This document shows, one piece after another, positions 34,384-63,300 of a DNA stretch of 64,000 nucleotides. The DNA lies in NCBI GenBank assembly GCA_905116865.2, contig CAJHNH020000490.1, forward strand, positions 144,001-208,000, given 5' to 3'. Under the pieces are notes generated by a model. That model was given only the letters and a program-made list of their open reading frames with translations, did not search any database and was not told the origin of the DNA. Origin of the DNA: Candidula unifasciata (Eukaryota > Mollusca > Gastropoda > Stylommatophora > Geomitridae). The position numbers and the translations under genes are program-made. The first letter of the stretch is position 1; each line of letters starts with the position of its first letter.

Positions 34384-34545
34384 TCGGCCCACCGAAACAG
34401 GAGGATTGGCGCTAACCAAACACTGAAACAAAAACACTTTGTCAATCTGATGTCACATACAAGTTTCAGCGGATGCAGCAGCGTTTGATTCTCATCCTCG
34501 ATGTGGTAATCCTGCATACTGCAATTACCGCAATTATTACGGCCT

Positions 34546-35060
34546 AAATTTATCACGCCTGCACACATGTCAGCTTGCGCCATCCAAGACTTTCCTCTTT
34601 TCAGTCTGTGACCCTTAGCTCTATACAGGGCTTCATGTAGGAAGTGCCTCTTGTCCGCAGCTACTGATATAGCCCGGCCATAAATATGGTCTATTGGCTA
34701 AACTCGGTTTCTGGGACCTCTCCACGGGTGATCCTCATCCACATAGTGGCACTTTGTGTCATCGGGTGTTTATCGCTTGTGTAATTTCCTAGTGGGGTAA
34801 AATGCACCACCACCTTAACTATGCGTTTCCTTCTTTCTTTCTTTTTGTTTTTGTTTATTTGTTTGTTAAACATTATTGTTATGTTAACGTGGCTGAAGAT
34901 TAATTTCGTAGTCCAACTTTACAGCAAACCGGTCACCCCACAATTGCTTCGTTCTTTTACCAGAGTTCTTATAAGGGTCACAGACTGAAAAGATGAAAGT
35001 TTTGGATGGTGCCGGCTGAAGACACAACTGGACATGTGTGCAGGCGTGATAAATTTGCGC
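34546..35060. repeat. Inverted repeat pair with repeat E between the arms
   Basis: Left arm 34546-34616 (AAATTTATCACGCCTGCACA, ACATGTC, CATCCAAGACTTT, TTTTCAGTCTGTGACCCTTA) is found in reverse complement at about 34973-35057. Arms are about 75-85 bp and imperfect, separated by about 350 bp that include a family E copy (34660-34805). Confidence 0.75.
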
Positions 35061-35092
35061 AAGGAGAGGTGTGACCTAAACAAGTTTCAGAC

Positions 35093-35830
35093 TTGTGTAG
35101 GGTTCTAATCACTTTGGGACGTGAGTGCAGGGATTGGCCAACTGGGGCTGCAGAATCAGAAGTTCAAAAAATGATTCATGGCAATTCCCGCCCAAGTGAT
35201 GTGATTGTATATACAGATGTCTCTGTGTTGAGGGGCAGACGAAGTGCATGGTGGTTCGTAGCGAAGGCGAATGGAAGTCGCTTGGTGCAACAAAGCCTGG
35301 CATATGCTATCACAACGTCTAGTTTGAGAATGGAGGTGGAGGCAGTCACTGCTGCCTTCCGCTGGCTTGAGAATCAGCTGTACAGACATGCCATCATTGT
35401 AAATGACTCACAGAGCATGCTGAAAAAGGTGGAGATCGGCATGCTCCGTGCAGAATGGCAAGCATAACTTTAGAGGTTCCGGGTAGTTAGTATCCTTTGT
35501 ATATTTTCTCCAGGTAATGCTGGTGTGTTGGGAAATGAGCAGGCAAATAGACTGACCGGTTCTGCACCACTTGGTGGTGAACTGATGTATGATAGGCTGG
35601 ATGTTGTGAGGGCCCTTTGGGAGCGAGTGAATAATGCCGAGGAACAGATAGATCATTACGGTATGAGGAGTTACAATGGGATCTGGCCGACGCTCGACAC
35701 TCAGGGGAAATCAGACAGATACTGGTACGATCGAAATTTTAACTCTTCGCTTGCTGCTGGATATGTGGACGGAGCGCTTATGGGGGTGTCCCGAGTGCTG
35801 TGATGTCGTTTCTAAATTCAACATTCAACC
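35093..35830 (+). mobile_element. LINE RNase H domain and C-terminal tail
   Basis: A 124-codon frame encodes VIVYTDVSVLRGRRSAWWF (the usual DG has become DV), SLRMEVEAVTAAFRWL (second catalytic Glu region) and IIVNDSQSMLKKVE; a second frame from 35525 encodes GNEQANRLTGSAPLGGELM and the tail. A frame break near 35466 separates them. It is the longest copy of this RNase H LINE family here. Confidence 0.85.
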
Positions 35831-35894
35831 AGCAAAAGCCACGCTTTAATCTTTGCAATGAAACCCCAGCCACTCTTTTTACATTTCACTACTA

Positions 35895-35995
35895 GTATTC
35901 AAATTCTAGAAGACCAAAGTCCAGAAATGGGCTAACGACCTACACTTTTCGCGGGAGTTTACAGCCGGTGAACTGAAGAAGAAGAAGAAGAAACT
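35895..35995 (+). repeat. Family A 3' end with (GAA)n tail
   Basis: AAAGTCCAGAAATGGGCTAA, GAGTTTACAGCCGGTGAACT then (GAA)5. Shows the family tail best. Confidence 0.8.
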
Positions 35996-35999
35996 CAAC

Positions 36000-37630
36000 T
36001 GTAGAAACGGGTCGGTGATTTCGGGTCACGGGCGCGAGAGAAAGTTAAATCCGTTGTGAGGTGTTACTTCCTACCTCACATCGAATGCCAGCAAACTTTG
36101 TGTTGATTTTACGGATCCTTGTGCAAGACTCCTGCCCACGTCCCCGTTTAGCACGTCGGATAATTGCTCAGATGAGCATAAACCAAGCTGGTAGGGGATC
36201 TCAGAGTTTGTGGCGCCCAGAAATGCAGTGCCTATACATCTTCTGGCTCTTCTTGTCCCAAGCTCAATGCACGGGTGGACACGTCTATCAAAACTCTTTT
36301 GGAATATGCGTAAAGTCCGCTGGCTGAATATACTACCAAATGACAACCCTCTGTTAAAACCTTTGTCAAGTGATAGAACTACTGAACGGCTGAGACTCAG
36401 TCCGAGAATAAGAGACTAGCTCGCAACATCTCCTGCGGATGGTATCTCGCAGTATAGTCCTGCTTTCGTACATCCTTTGTCAGCCCTCAGCGTGTCGCCA
36501 CTAAAATCAATGTACACCACGACAATTTGCCACTAGCAGTCAGCTGATTATGCTCAACTGTCCGTCAGAAACATGTTCTGTGGCATACAGTAAAGTCTTA
36601 AATGTCCAACCGGCAAAAATCCTACTTTTTAATAGAAAGATAGATATCCGTTACCATCGGGATCGAAATGGGAAAGCCATGCCTAATGTATACCTTCCCA
36701 TACTGTCCGCCTAAGTGTCCAGATGGAACCGTGTTAAAGGTATCTAACGTGCTGAAGAAGAAGGTACCTATTTGTGTGGTCACCGATGTCCTGGATCTTC
36801 AGGCAGCTCCCTTCTGATCTCCGGAGGGTGCAGCCCGTGACGAGTGGGAACTCAACATACTGATCTGAGTTTTAGCAGTCATGTACGGGACGTGAGAAAT
36901 CATTGGGCAAGCCCAGGACCAGAGCGTAATGTGTCGGTTCTGCATTTATGGAAGCCTCTCTGGATCGCGGGGAATGCCCATGATCTTCTCTTGCCTTCCC
37001 TTGTGGGCCGACCAGTACATGCGGTTACCGTGGACGGGATCTCCAGCGGCAACACCACACACATAAGGCTACTCGTGTCCCAAGAAACCATCCAGGAAGC
37101 TAGCTGGATGGGTCGGCCGAAATGCGCAAATACCGTAGCTTTGCTGTAAACAGGTACAACGCAGTTACATTACTCGGACGAACAAATATAATATAAGAAT
37201 AATTGCACAAACATTTTTTAAAGGAACTTCCGCCTCCTTCATCCAAGAGCTATCTATTTTCAGCCAGTCACCCCTGGTATCACACAAGGCCTCACGAAGA
37301 GGGTGCTCCTTACATCTTTTTTGCATACAACACCCTGTAACTTTCATATACAGTTGGCAAGCACGTCGAATGCACACGACTAGTGTATTCCATGTGCAGT
37401 CACATATGACTCAGGTGGCTTCATTTTTTTTCTTTTGTTCCAGTTTCTCTCTTTGGGTGCAAGATTAACGTGAGTTGTCCCAAAATAGACTCCATCACAA
37501 AAATTATCATCTACTGGTAGAGCTATCTCTGTTCAATATCTGCTGATGGCATCACCCCCCTCCAAAGCATTAAGTTCCTGCCTGGTCATTACCACCACCT
37601 CTTTTGACTGATATGTCGGCTCTATGGCTA
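36000..37630. other. Intergenic, no gene recognised; short family D trace
   Basis: Open frames here (for example 36844-37149) match no family I know. The piece around 36375-36420 (GAGACTCAGTCCGAGAATA) resembles family D. Base composition is less AT-rich than the surroundings. Confidence 0.35.
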
Positions 37631-37639
37631 AGTCGATGC

Positions 37640-37860
37640 GAACGCTTCGCTTCGTAATGCCGGGATGCCAGCTGCGAGCAATGTGCCTTGCGTTGGTTTC
37701 GACAGTGGTATCAAGAAAGCCGGCCGACCGTCCAGCAAGCAATGGCAAACTACTGGATGTAAATTGCCTAGAGAAACCACACGACAGCCAGGGGCTGTTA
37801 GGGTTGGTTCTGCAACGTCCTGTAAAGGATACGCAACTAACTTCTGACTGATAGATGCAA
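37640..37860 (+). repeat. Family B tRNA-derived SINE, plus sense
   Basis: The reverse complement of the family order: TTCGTAATGCCGGGATGCCA at the left (head) to TCCTGTAAAGGATACGCAAC at the right (tail). Confidence 0.75.
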
Positions 37861-37864
37861 GCCA

Positions 37865-38835
37865 GGCTTCAGTCAAAAATTATTCGCAGGTATTTAATTA
37901 ACCCAGGTGAATCATCAGGCTAGAAATGGTGGTGGCGTTGGATTTGACACAATATTGAAATATACATTGATAATGATAGATGAGAATGCTATTGCACTGG
38001 GCCCAAAAAAAATAGAACAGACCAAAAACACACGTAGCAGAGAATTTGGTGAAAAGGTATGGAAGGCATGGGGTCAGCTGCAAGAGGTATCAAATAGTAG
38101 AGCGGTATGGTCTACGTTGATCTATCGGGGGATAAATGGTAAAAGAAGAAGAAAAACGGCAGCGTATTAGCCAGTCTTTCACATTCCACTGTTTTGCTGG
38201 CGGCAGGGAACTTGGTTGTTTTCTCTGACCATTAGAAGGGTGCATACTTGTATCACCAAGAAGCTCATCTTCAAGTCCTTATAAACGTGATTCTCAAAAG
38301 CCATAGTGCATATGGTTAAGCCTTTTTATATTCTCGAAACTTTGTGGCCGGGCCAACTTCGGTCCTCTCACATGCATTTCTCTTGTTGTCTGTTAATATC
38401 TAGAAAACAGTGTGTAAAACGTTGATCATCTCGTCCCACTAAAACCCCACGGCATGTGCCGCGCCCACCAACCACCCGCCCTGGAATGTTGACATTATAA
38501 ACTTGGTACAGTAGGATCCGTTGACTTCTAACGGCAGATCTGGATTTGGGTTGGGTGAAAACCAGATCCTTTATTTTGTCACTCTTACTGAACCGCCCAC
38601 ATAGCGCTGTGTGGTAATGTATTACCCACCCCCCCCCCCCGCTTTTGTTTTCCCAGCTGAAAAAGTTCATTTGCATCTCTGCCTGTTACTCCTTTTGAAG
38701 ATTTTAACATCACAAAGTACCTCGTCGATTATGTGGTTGCGGAAGGAGAATCATCTATCTCCATAATCTGCGAACTCCAACAGCGTGTATCAATACCCGT
38801 GCCGATACCCATCCATAAAATAAAAAAATTCTCCC
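37865..38835. other. Intergenic, nothing recognised
   Basis: No conserved coding sequence or classified repeat; a 12-nt C run at 38629-38640. Confidence 0.35.
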
Positions 38836-38839
38836 GCGT

Positions 38840-39150
38840 CGTCTCCCATTATATCTTTTACAACGAATCTTTCCAGTTGTCACATTTTTCAGCCTCCCTC
38901 TTCTCATAACATGGCCACACACACACAAATTGACTGCCTCCTTCTGATCTTTGTGTTAGGTTGTCTTTAGGCCCTTACCTCTTTTCTAAGGTTACTCCCT
39001 TTTGATGTGCAAGCAATTGTGAGCATGCTTCTGTAAAACCACGTCTCTTGAGCTTCAAGAAATGCTTTGGCTTGTTTATTAACTACTCAGGATTCACTCA
39101 CAGCCATATGTTAATATTTTAGTCATACATGTTTAACCATGAACATGGTC
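38840..39150 (-). mobile_element. LINE reverse transcriptase C-terminal fragment
   Basis: The minus strand aligns with 3400-3700: CATAACATGGCCACACACAC, TGAGCATGCTTCTGTAAAAC and GGATTCACTCACAGCCATAT lie in the same order. Heavily decayed. Confidence 0.65.
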
Positions 39151-39339
39151 ACTATGTTAACATCATACACTTCTTATCTCACCCACACAGAACTACAGAT
39201 TACTTTGTAAATGTGTTGTGGTGTCCCAGTATAACTGCGCTTTATGGTTGGATGGGGTTTCCGAGGTTTGTAGCTGTTTGATTCTGATTCTTGAGATGTT
39301 AATTCTATGGAATGCAAATCTGGAGGGAAAAAACAGAGG

Positions 39340-39372
39340 GGGAAAGTGGGGTGGGGGGGGGTGGGGGGGGAT
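39340..39372. repeat. Interrupted G-rich tract
   Basis: Runs of G broken by single T or A residues around GTGGGGTGGGGGGGGGTGGG. Confidence 0.8.
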
Positions 39373-39639
39373 CTCCTGTATTAGAGATCACAAACTAGGA
39401 TCAGGACATACTGGCCTACATTTTGGAGAACCAATCATGTGCGGTATATCAAATCATACTATGCTCTTCTTGCTAAAGTTTCAAGTATTGCCAGGCTTCA
39501 TAGCTTTGAAGCTCATTACCAGCATTACACAACAGACTGGTTCCTGCATGTGGCAAGATAAATCATATTCTCATTGTCAAGTGCTTTCTACATCCTGTGA
39601 TCTCCATCATCATGTATCACTTCTTAGGTTTACCAGACA

Positions 39640-39725
39640 AAGGAAGTAAGGGCAACTGGAGTGACATTAACCACACCACCTACTGAGTGCTGATTGGTCT
39701 ATTAAAAAAAAAATACAGATCTATG
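39640..39725 (+). repeat. Family C SINE tail fragment
   Basis: GTAAGGGCAACTGGAGTGAC, CACCTACTGAGTGCTGATTG and GTCTATT match the 3' part of family C in plus sense. Confidence 0.5.
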
Positions 39726-40243
39726 CCAAAAAAACTGCCAACTATTTTCAGAATATTTGCTTGTATAAACAGTGCTGATGACTGTATGCACTACTGTGAT
39801 TCCTGTAAAAAGATCAGTTTATGTGTTTAGCATATATTATATGAGGTGTGATCAAAGGAAAATCCTCCCTAATGGCTGTATTATAAACACTGACAGGTAT
39901 TTAGCAAGCATTGCCAAATTAAACAAAGTATCAGTTAGGAAGCTAATATGCACCTGGCATCAATAAAAGTAGTCACCAAAGGCATTCAAACATTAATCTC
40001 ACTGCTTAGCAAGATGGTGGATAGCATCAAGAAATAACTGAATACTAGTGATATGTTTGTGTCAGTTTGGAAGTTCTTATTATCAGCCTTCCGTTGCCAG
40101 GCAAACGATCTTTTGTTCGGACCTTAAAAAAAGCTCTGAAAGGATGATTTCACACGGATGCAGAGGTCAATGAGCAGTCATCAAATGGTTAAATGTACAA
40201 CCTATTTATTTTCACATTTTTGAAATCCTTCTACTTCTATATA

Positions 40244-41528
40244 CAGTAGAACCTCGCTTAACGAGCACCTCTCATAACGAGTAATTCGCATAAGGAGCAA
40301 AACAAATTGTAAAAAAATGACTTGCTTAACGAGCGACGTTTCGCATAACGAGTGGCGAGGAGAGGGGAAGTTCCGGATTGTGCTCATGTTACATCAGTCT
40401 GTGTTTAGCACTCGTTCCAGTAGCATCATAGTGTCGCTTGTGATCACACATTTTCCAAAACTTGTGTTATTTTGTGATTTATGTACATGAATCCTCCAGG
40501 CCTAGAAGATGACCTCTCTGAAGAATTTTAATTCATCAAGATCCAGTTTCTGCCTCCCAACACCACTCCGGTACTCCAGCCTATGGACCAGCAAGTTTTT
40601 TTAACTTTAAGAAGCTCTACACTAAAGCACTTTTCGAGCATTGTTTTCAGGTGACTGAAGGGACCAACCTCACTCTCAAAGAGTTTTGGATAACCCACTT
40701 CCAAATCGTTGCCTGCCTCAAGATGATCGACAAGGCGGGGGAAGGGGTTACCAAGAGAACCCTAACTTCTGCTTGGAAGAAGCTTTCACCGGAGAGCGTT
40801 GTCGATTTGTGACTTTGAGGGGTTCGAGACAGTACCTGTGGAACCTATAGTCAACGAGATTGTGTCTTTGGCCACTAACATGGGATTTGAGGTGGATAAC
40901 AGTGATATCGAACAGCTTATGGAAGAGCACAGCCAAGAGCTGACCACACAAGAGATTATGGAGTTGCATTGTGTATCACAGTAAGAAGTTTTGGGGGAAA
41001 GTGTGTCAGAGGAGGAGGAGGTAACAGAAAAGCAACAATCTTCTGGCAAAATAAGAGAAATCCTGAAAGCATGGCAAACTGTTGCATCTTACATAGGGAT
41101 GCATCACCTAATAAGGAAGTAGCTATGCGCGTTGCTAATTTATTTAATGATAATGCTGTGTAGCATATTCACGAAATTTAGAAGCATCGGCAAAAACAAA
41201 TGTCTCTGGACATCTTTCTAGTAAAAAAAATAATTAGCTATGTATCATAGGTATTTCGACTTCTTTTTCTACAAATCGAATTCGCATTCCAGGTGGGTTC
41301 GTTCCGCATTCAAACAAAAGATAAAGATGATTCACTCTCCTTAAACGATATGTATATAATTTTCTTTGAATAAACGTCATATATAGCATTTTGTGAGTAT
41401 TTTTTTCGATATGGAACACATTATCCTATTTTACATTAATTTATATGAGAAAAAATGTTTCGCATGAGTGTTTCGCTTAACGAGTATGATTCTGGAACGA
41501 ATTATGCTCGTTAAGCGAGGTTCCACTG
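40244..41528 (+). mobile_element. Tigger/pogo-type DNA transposon, internally deleted (1285 bp)
   Basis: TIRs begin CAGTAGAACCTCGCTTAACG on the left and the complement of CAGTGGAACCTCGCTTAACG on the right, with TA duplications at 40242-40243 and 41529-41530. A second inner repeat (TTTCGCATAACGAG) follows. The retained coding part is the end of a Tigger transposase: FLPPNTTPVLQPMDQQV (last conserved motif of the DDE domain) near 40545, then VPVEPIVNEIVSLATNMGF to MELHCVSQ and a tail with NKEVAMRVANLFNDNAV. The DNA-binding half is missing and stops and frame breaks occur, so it is non-autonomous. Confidence 0.92.
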
Positions 41529-41855
41529 TACTGTGAAAGTGTTCTAAATCACCCAAACTGTATCTAATCAGGATTCTCCATTCATTAATCTTCATTTACT
41601 GTACTTCTTTTTCATATACTGAGCTGTTTACACATAGGGAGAGAAACAGAGGGAATAAATATTTTACTCCTATATTGTATTCATGATTAATCAAATCATT
41701 TCACAATGTGCCAATTAAGCAACAACAATAAAGAAAACGAACAACACAGTTCTCTACAAAATTGGGCAGGCATTTTGCTATGTAGAGGCAGGAATTCCAC
41801 CCATGGCCTTATTTGGTCTCCATTGCATTGGTCTAAACTCTGCAGTCCTATTTTG
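41529..41855. other. Intergenic, nothing recognised
   Basis: AT-rich spacer between the Tigger element and a family A copy. Confidence 0.35.
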
Positions 41856-41859
41856 GGGT

Positions 41860-42105
41860 GGGGGGAGAATAGACCCACGGCTTCCTAACAAGCATGTCGT
41901 GAAAGTCGACTAATTAGGGTTTTCCTCTCTAATGTTGGAGCGCATCTGCCTGAGAGGCGAGGAACCAACAGTCTGCACAGCAGTGAGCCAGATCTGTTGA
42001 ATGGATGTTCACATAAAGCTCAAGTTCTGGAATTAGACTAAAGTACAGAAAAAGTTGAACAACCAGAACCTTCCACTGTTTACAGCCGGTAAATGCTAAG
42101 GAGAG
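41860..42105 (+). repeat. Family A copy
   Basis: AATAGACCCACGGCTTCCTA, ACAAGCATGTCGTGAAAGTC, GGAACCAACAGTCTGCACAG and AACCTTCCACTGTTTACAGC are in family order. Confidence 0.85.
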
Positions 42106-42129
42106 GAAACACACGATCACCAGGCTGGA

Positions 42130-42500
42130 TAGCAAGCCTGCTAGTCACTGTACGCCATCTTCTTCCTACGCTTCAGCGTTCTTAACCCTTGAGGTTTATT
42201 GCTGCAGAAATCCTCCACATCCATTCATTTCTGTGACTGGCCTTCTCTTTTCATTTAGTGACTGCAAGGGTTTTTAGGTCTGCCTTTATATTATACCTCC
42301 ACAATCTTTTTGGTCTAAGTGGTGGTCTATTCCCATTCAACTCTTTTGCATATGCAGTTTTTTGTCTCTGCTATCTGCCATTATTCCTATGCCACAACAA
42401 CTGCAGACTGTTAGCCCTCATGATGCCAGTAATTAGTGGTGATTTTAATGTCTTAACTGCTTCTCACTTTCCATTCTCCGCTGTTTAAATCTTGATGTGT
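42130..42500 (-). repeat. Unclassified repeat (LINE-like), shared with 45110-45210
   Basis: GAGGTTTATTGCTGCAGAAA and CATCCATTCATTTCTGTGAC recur at 45152-45205 as GAGGTTCACTGCTGCAGATA and CATTCATCTCTGTGAT. No readable frame. Confidence 0.45.
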
Positions 42501-42519
42501 CCAGACTGCACAACTATAA

Positions 42520-42540
42520 CCCCCCCCCCCCCCCCCCCCC
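42520..42540. repeat. Poly-C run (21 nt)
   Basis: Homopolymer just downstream of the DCP2 stop codon, about 50 bp away. Confidence 0.95.
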
Positions 42541-42591
42541 TATCCCCCCCACCCCACAATATCAACAAGTAACACATCTGATTGTCTGCTA

Positions 42592-58681
<16,090 letters not shown>

Positions 58682-58689
58682 CTGTCCAA

Positions 58690-59085
58690 AGTTAAGGCAC
58701 ACAGACACAACAAAAAGACATTCTATGAATCATATGATTTGTTACTTCCCTAAGCAATAAAATTGTTTCAGTTTCCTTAATATTTTCAGTACCAAACAAG
58801 ATGTCATATGTGATAAATTTCTCATAAATTTCAGTAATTGCGTAACCTGCTCTCTGACATTTTTTTTTTTTTTTTTACATTGGGTATGAGTGTACACAAT
58901 ATAGGTCTTAAAGTAACCACCTCTGGGGTGTATTTAGCTTCTTTGAAAGTAATGCAATACTTCCAACATTCTACCACCCTTTGGTATAACTGTAACATCA
59001 TTTGGGACTGATGAGGCTAAGAAAATGGTCGGCTGGTTGAGAAATCATTGCATGCAGTTATGCATTCTCAATCTTTCTTTGTCAG
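58690..59085. other. Upstream DCP2 intron, nothing recognised
   Basis: AT-rich with a T18 run near 58861. The missing first DCP2 exon was searched for here by eye and not found. Confidence 0.35.
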
Positions 59086-59089
59086 TCGA

Positions 59090-59610
59090 TACAAAAAAAG
59101 AGAATTCTTAAAAGCTATATAAATCTTATCTTGACGTATGGAAGTGAATTATGGACAGTTGGTAAATTAATGAAAACTTATTTGGAAGCTGATGTGGTTT
59201 ATAGATGAATGATGAGAATATCCTGGACAGAAAAAAAAGATGTCTCAAAAGAAACTGACTCACGAAGAGAACTCATCAGAAAGAGACAATACATTCTTTG
59301 GTCATGTGATGAGAAGGAGAAAACTGGATTACATTGTGACAGTAGGAAAGTTGGAGGGAAGGAGAGGCAGAGGGAGACCAAGAGAAAAGATGCTGGACAG
59401 TCTGACATCATGGTGTGGACGATCATCTGTAGATGGGTGCAAAAAAGGAAATCTAAAAATCTTTTATCTGACAATAATACCCAAAAAAAAAAAATGCCAT
59501 AACTTCACAACCATTCAACATGTTGCCTGAAAGAATGCGAGACAGAAGGTTGTGGATAGACATGACTACCAACGCCACATGGCATAGACTTTAAGAAGAT
59601 GTGGACTGAT
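59090..59610 (+). mobile_element. LINE RT C-terminal fragment
   Basis: LTYGSELWTVGKLMKTYLEA near 59130, MRISWTEKKDVSKETDSRR, FFGHVMRRRKLDYIVTVGKL, GRRGRGRPREKMLDSLTSW, then the 3' end ACCAACGCCACATGGCATAG. One stop after VVYR and several frame shifts. Encoded on the strand opposite DCP2. Confidence 0.8.
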
Positions 59611-59639
59611 TATTCTTTTTCTTAACTCTCACTGTCTGG

Positions 59640-60300
59640 TACATATCACAAAAATCACAGCGTCTCACCGGGTGCGAGATTTAGTGTTGGCTCCCATTCA
59701 TGCTGTTGCCGTTCCCACAGGCTGTTTTATGCTCTAGGGGTGTTAGCATATGCGTAACTTGCCCTCTGATGTCTATACACACAGCGGAAGACCGGCTCCT
59801 GTTCATTCGAGCCCCACCACAAAAGAGCAGTTCTCATACGTGGCCGGCGAAATTGAGCGACCACTTAACTAGTTTTCTTTTATGTGCCAACTATGTCTCT
59901 TGTGCAACCTTCACTGGTCTGAGAATTGGTGGCATTCTAGGGTGGACCTTGAAAAGGGCCATCTGGGATGGGGAAGGGGTGGGCCCTAAAAAGTATCGAC
60001 AGTGTGGATATATCATATACTCGTTGGTGACCCAGAAGTTGACAAGCCTGCAGTTTTACAGCGCTAGCAGATCTGAAGATGTCATCTAATACAACAACTC
60101 AGTCAGTGGAATGAAAATGAAATGGAGATTCAACAGTCCGCTGACCCACCGACTAGGACTTTTAGTGCGAAAGACGAATGGATGAGCCTACTCTCCTCGA
60201 GTATGATCACAGTCTACCCTAGCAAAACAAGGAGCTGAAGTGGGAGGCAACCAGCCAAGAGGCGCACCACAGCAATCAGTATGCCACGCATACACGCCAT
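59640..60300 (+). other. Possible 5' region of the downstream LINE
   Basis: Less AT-rich, with an open frame of 129 codons (59700-60089) that matches nothing I know. Its position directly before the LINE endonuclease suggests 5' UTR or a decayed ORF1, which is inference. Confidence 0.35.
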
Positions 60301-63300
60301 GGAAATATGTCTAAATCAGCAAAACGTTATGGTGCTCACCCTGTGATGGACTCTCAGGCAGAAGCAGTGCCGGGCCCTCTGCCTCGAAGAGGCCCAACCC
60401 AAATTACTGGAGGTCCTTCTCAAATGTCCTGTGGAGCCAAGGGACGTGAGAATAGAGCATCAGGCCGAACTAAGAAAAGAGTCAAATTAATGCACTGGAA
60501 TGCAGAGGGGATTACAAATAAAAAGCTGGAGTTAGAAAATATTCTAAATGAGGAACAGATTCATATATGCTGTCTACAGGAAACCCACCCCACCGAAGAC
60601 ACAGTCTTCAAAATCAGAGGTTATCAGTGCTTCCGATCAGACCGGAAAAGCAGGAAAAAGGGTGGAATACTGACTCTTGTGAGGAACAATATCACTGCGT
60701 GCCAGACTGAAGTATATATGGATGGAGCAGAATATCAGATTCTGAAACTACAAACTGGAAATGCAGACTTCTACCTGATCAATTATTACTGCCCAAGTGA
60801 TCGTCCCCAGACATTAGACACAATCCCAGTGGAAGAAAAGATGATTCTATGTGGAGACTTTAACAGCCACTCACAAAGCTGGGGATACGACCATATAGAC
60901 TAGAGAAGAGAGAAACTGGAGGAGTGGCAGGATGAGAACAGACTTGTTCTGATTAATAGGCCAACTGATCCACCAACATTCTACTCGAGGTCGTGGCACA
61001 CCACTACTACCCCAGACCTAGCATTTCACTCTCCAGATCTGGAAAGGAACATTAAACGAGTTGTTGGAAATCAACTGGGAGGCAGTGACCATCGACCGGT
61101 CTTCCTGAATGTAGAAAATGAGAAGGTCACAGAAACTAGTACGCTGCCAAGGTGGAACTACAAGAAGGCTGACTGGACAATGTTCAAGCACCGTACCAGT
61201 ATACTGCTTGGAAGTCTCAGCGTAGACCAGGATATAAACAAAGTAGTTAAATGCGTACGTACTAAAGGTAGCAGGAGAATCAATACCAAGAGGTGCCCGT
61301 AAGCATTATAAGCCATACTGGAGTAGAGATAGAAAATTTACATAACGAAGTAGAAACATCCAGAAAGATAGCAGAGACCAGGCCAAACCAAGAACATCAC
61401 AATAACTACCAGCATGCAAAAGCAAAATTTGTAAGGGCAAAGCTGCAGGTTAGAAGGGAAAACTGGCACGAGAAAACAAGATCGCTGAACTTTGAAAAAG
61501 ACACAAGAAAGTTATGGAAGCTTGTGAAACAAATTAATGATGAGGACACAGGGTGGAACTCAAAGATCACGCTGCAGAAAGATGGAAACATGGTCACAGG
61601 GAAAGAGGCAGCCAACCTATTTGCGGACACTTTTGCTTTAGATAACGACATTGTAATCAGTTCAGAGAAAAAAACAAGAAATTTTAGAAAAGACACAATT
61701 TAGAAGTCAGAAAGAAATAACAAAAGAGGCACTAGAGGTGCCAATTACACTTAATGAACTGGAGCTGGCCATTTCAAAGCTGGAAATGCGGAAGTCACCA
61801 GGAGCAGATGGTATATAAAACGAAATGATCAGAAACTTAGGAAAAGTAGCGAGGCAATTATGATACCCCTCATAAAGCCTGGGAAAGACAGTTCTAATGC
61901 CTCCAACTACAGACCGATCAGCCTCACAAGTTGTCGCTGTAAAACAATGGAGTGCATCACCAACCTCAGACTACAGTGGTACATTGAAAGTGAAAACATC
62001 ATTACACCACAGCAGGCGGGCTTTAGAAAGTTCTACTCTACGGAAGACCAGACAACATACCTCACCCCCAAGAAATAGAGGATGCTTTTCAAGATAAGAA
62101 ACTGGTACTCGCGGCATAGATAGATTTAAGGAAAGCTTTTGATAAGGTTTGGAAGGAGGGGCTTTTGAAGAAATTGAGAAACTATAAAAAAAATGGAAAA
62201 ATGTACAACTGGGTTAAAGCATATCTACATAACAGAAGAGCCCGGGTACAGGTAGATGGTTTTAAAAGTAAAAAAGTTCTACTGCGATAAGGTGTCCCTC
62301 AAGGTGGTGTCCTGTCGCCCACACTTTTCCTCTTATTCATCAACAATCTGGTTGCTGAGATACCAAATGGAATCAAAATGGCAATGTATGCCGACGACCT
62401 GGTACTGTGGTGCACCAATGAACATGCAACAATAGCCACAAAAACACTACAGCGGGCTACAAATGCACTTGGCATGGGCCAATAGATGGTGTGTCAGCAT
62501 CAACACAGACAAATGTTGCACCACACTATTCACCCTCTCCCCAAAGCAAAAAGCCGGCACCATCAAAATAAACGGAATACCCCTGAGAGATGATAAACAG
62601 CCCACATACCTAGGAGTCACATTTGATGACAGGTTGACATGGAGAAAACATATCAACAAGGCAGCAACCAAAGCCAGGAGGAAAACAGCAATACGAAGAA
62701 AACTAAGTGGAACCGCATGGGGAGCCGATGGGAAAATACTCAATAAAGTATACAAGCAGAGCATACTTCCACACTAGGAATATGGGTCAACTGCATGGTG
62801 TTCAGCATCTAGTACCACATTAAAGGAGTTAGACAAAGTGCAAAATCAAGCGCTCAGAGGAGGGATGAAATCAACCCCCATATAGGAAATGGAGAAAGCT
62901 GGGAAAACACAGGCACTGTGAGAACGCAGAGATACACAGTTGCAAATACAAGCTGAAAAGTTCCTCAGTATGCCAGATCACCCGATGGAAAATAGATTTA
63001 AGAACCTAGCCTTAGGATGGTTAAAAAGAAGCAGCTTTATAAACCAAGCAAAAAGAATATGTAGACAAACTCCTGACCTTCCACTTAAAAGTATTCCGGA
63101 ACAAACCCCATGGAGAGAAAAATGTAAACTAACGGTACAAATCCAGACAAATGTGAAAGGGATATTTGACAAGAAAGAGCAAGATAGTGTACAACGCAGA
63201 ATGGCCACCCTCAGTTATATTAATGCAGAATACCAACAAGAACAATGGGTCAGAGTCTATACAGATGGGTCCGCAGAAAGTGCAGTTAGAAATGGTGGCG

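Noticed and set aside
36844..37149. 101-codon open frame of near-average GC
   Set aside because: No family resemblance, no splice context and no related copy; most likely chance.
39218..39649. 143-codon open frame including a Gly/Trp-rich stretch
   Set aside because: The Gly/Trp-rich part is a translation of a G-rich homopolymer tract and the rest resembles nothing known.
59700..60089. 129-codon open frame before the LINE endonuclease
   Set aside because: Could be a LINE ORF1 remnant but has no Cys-rich or coiled-coil hallmark; kept only as a possible LINE 5' region.
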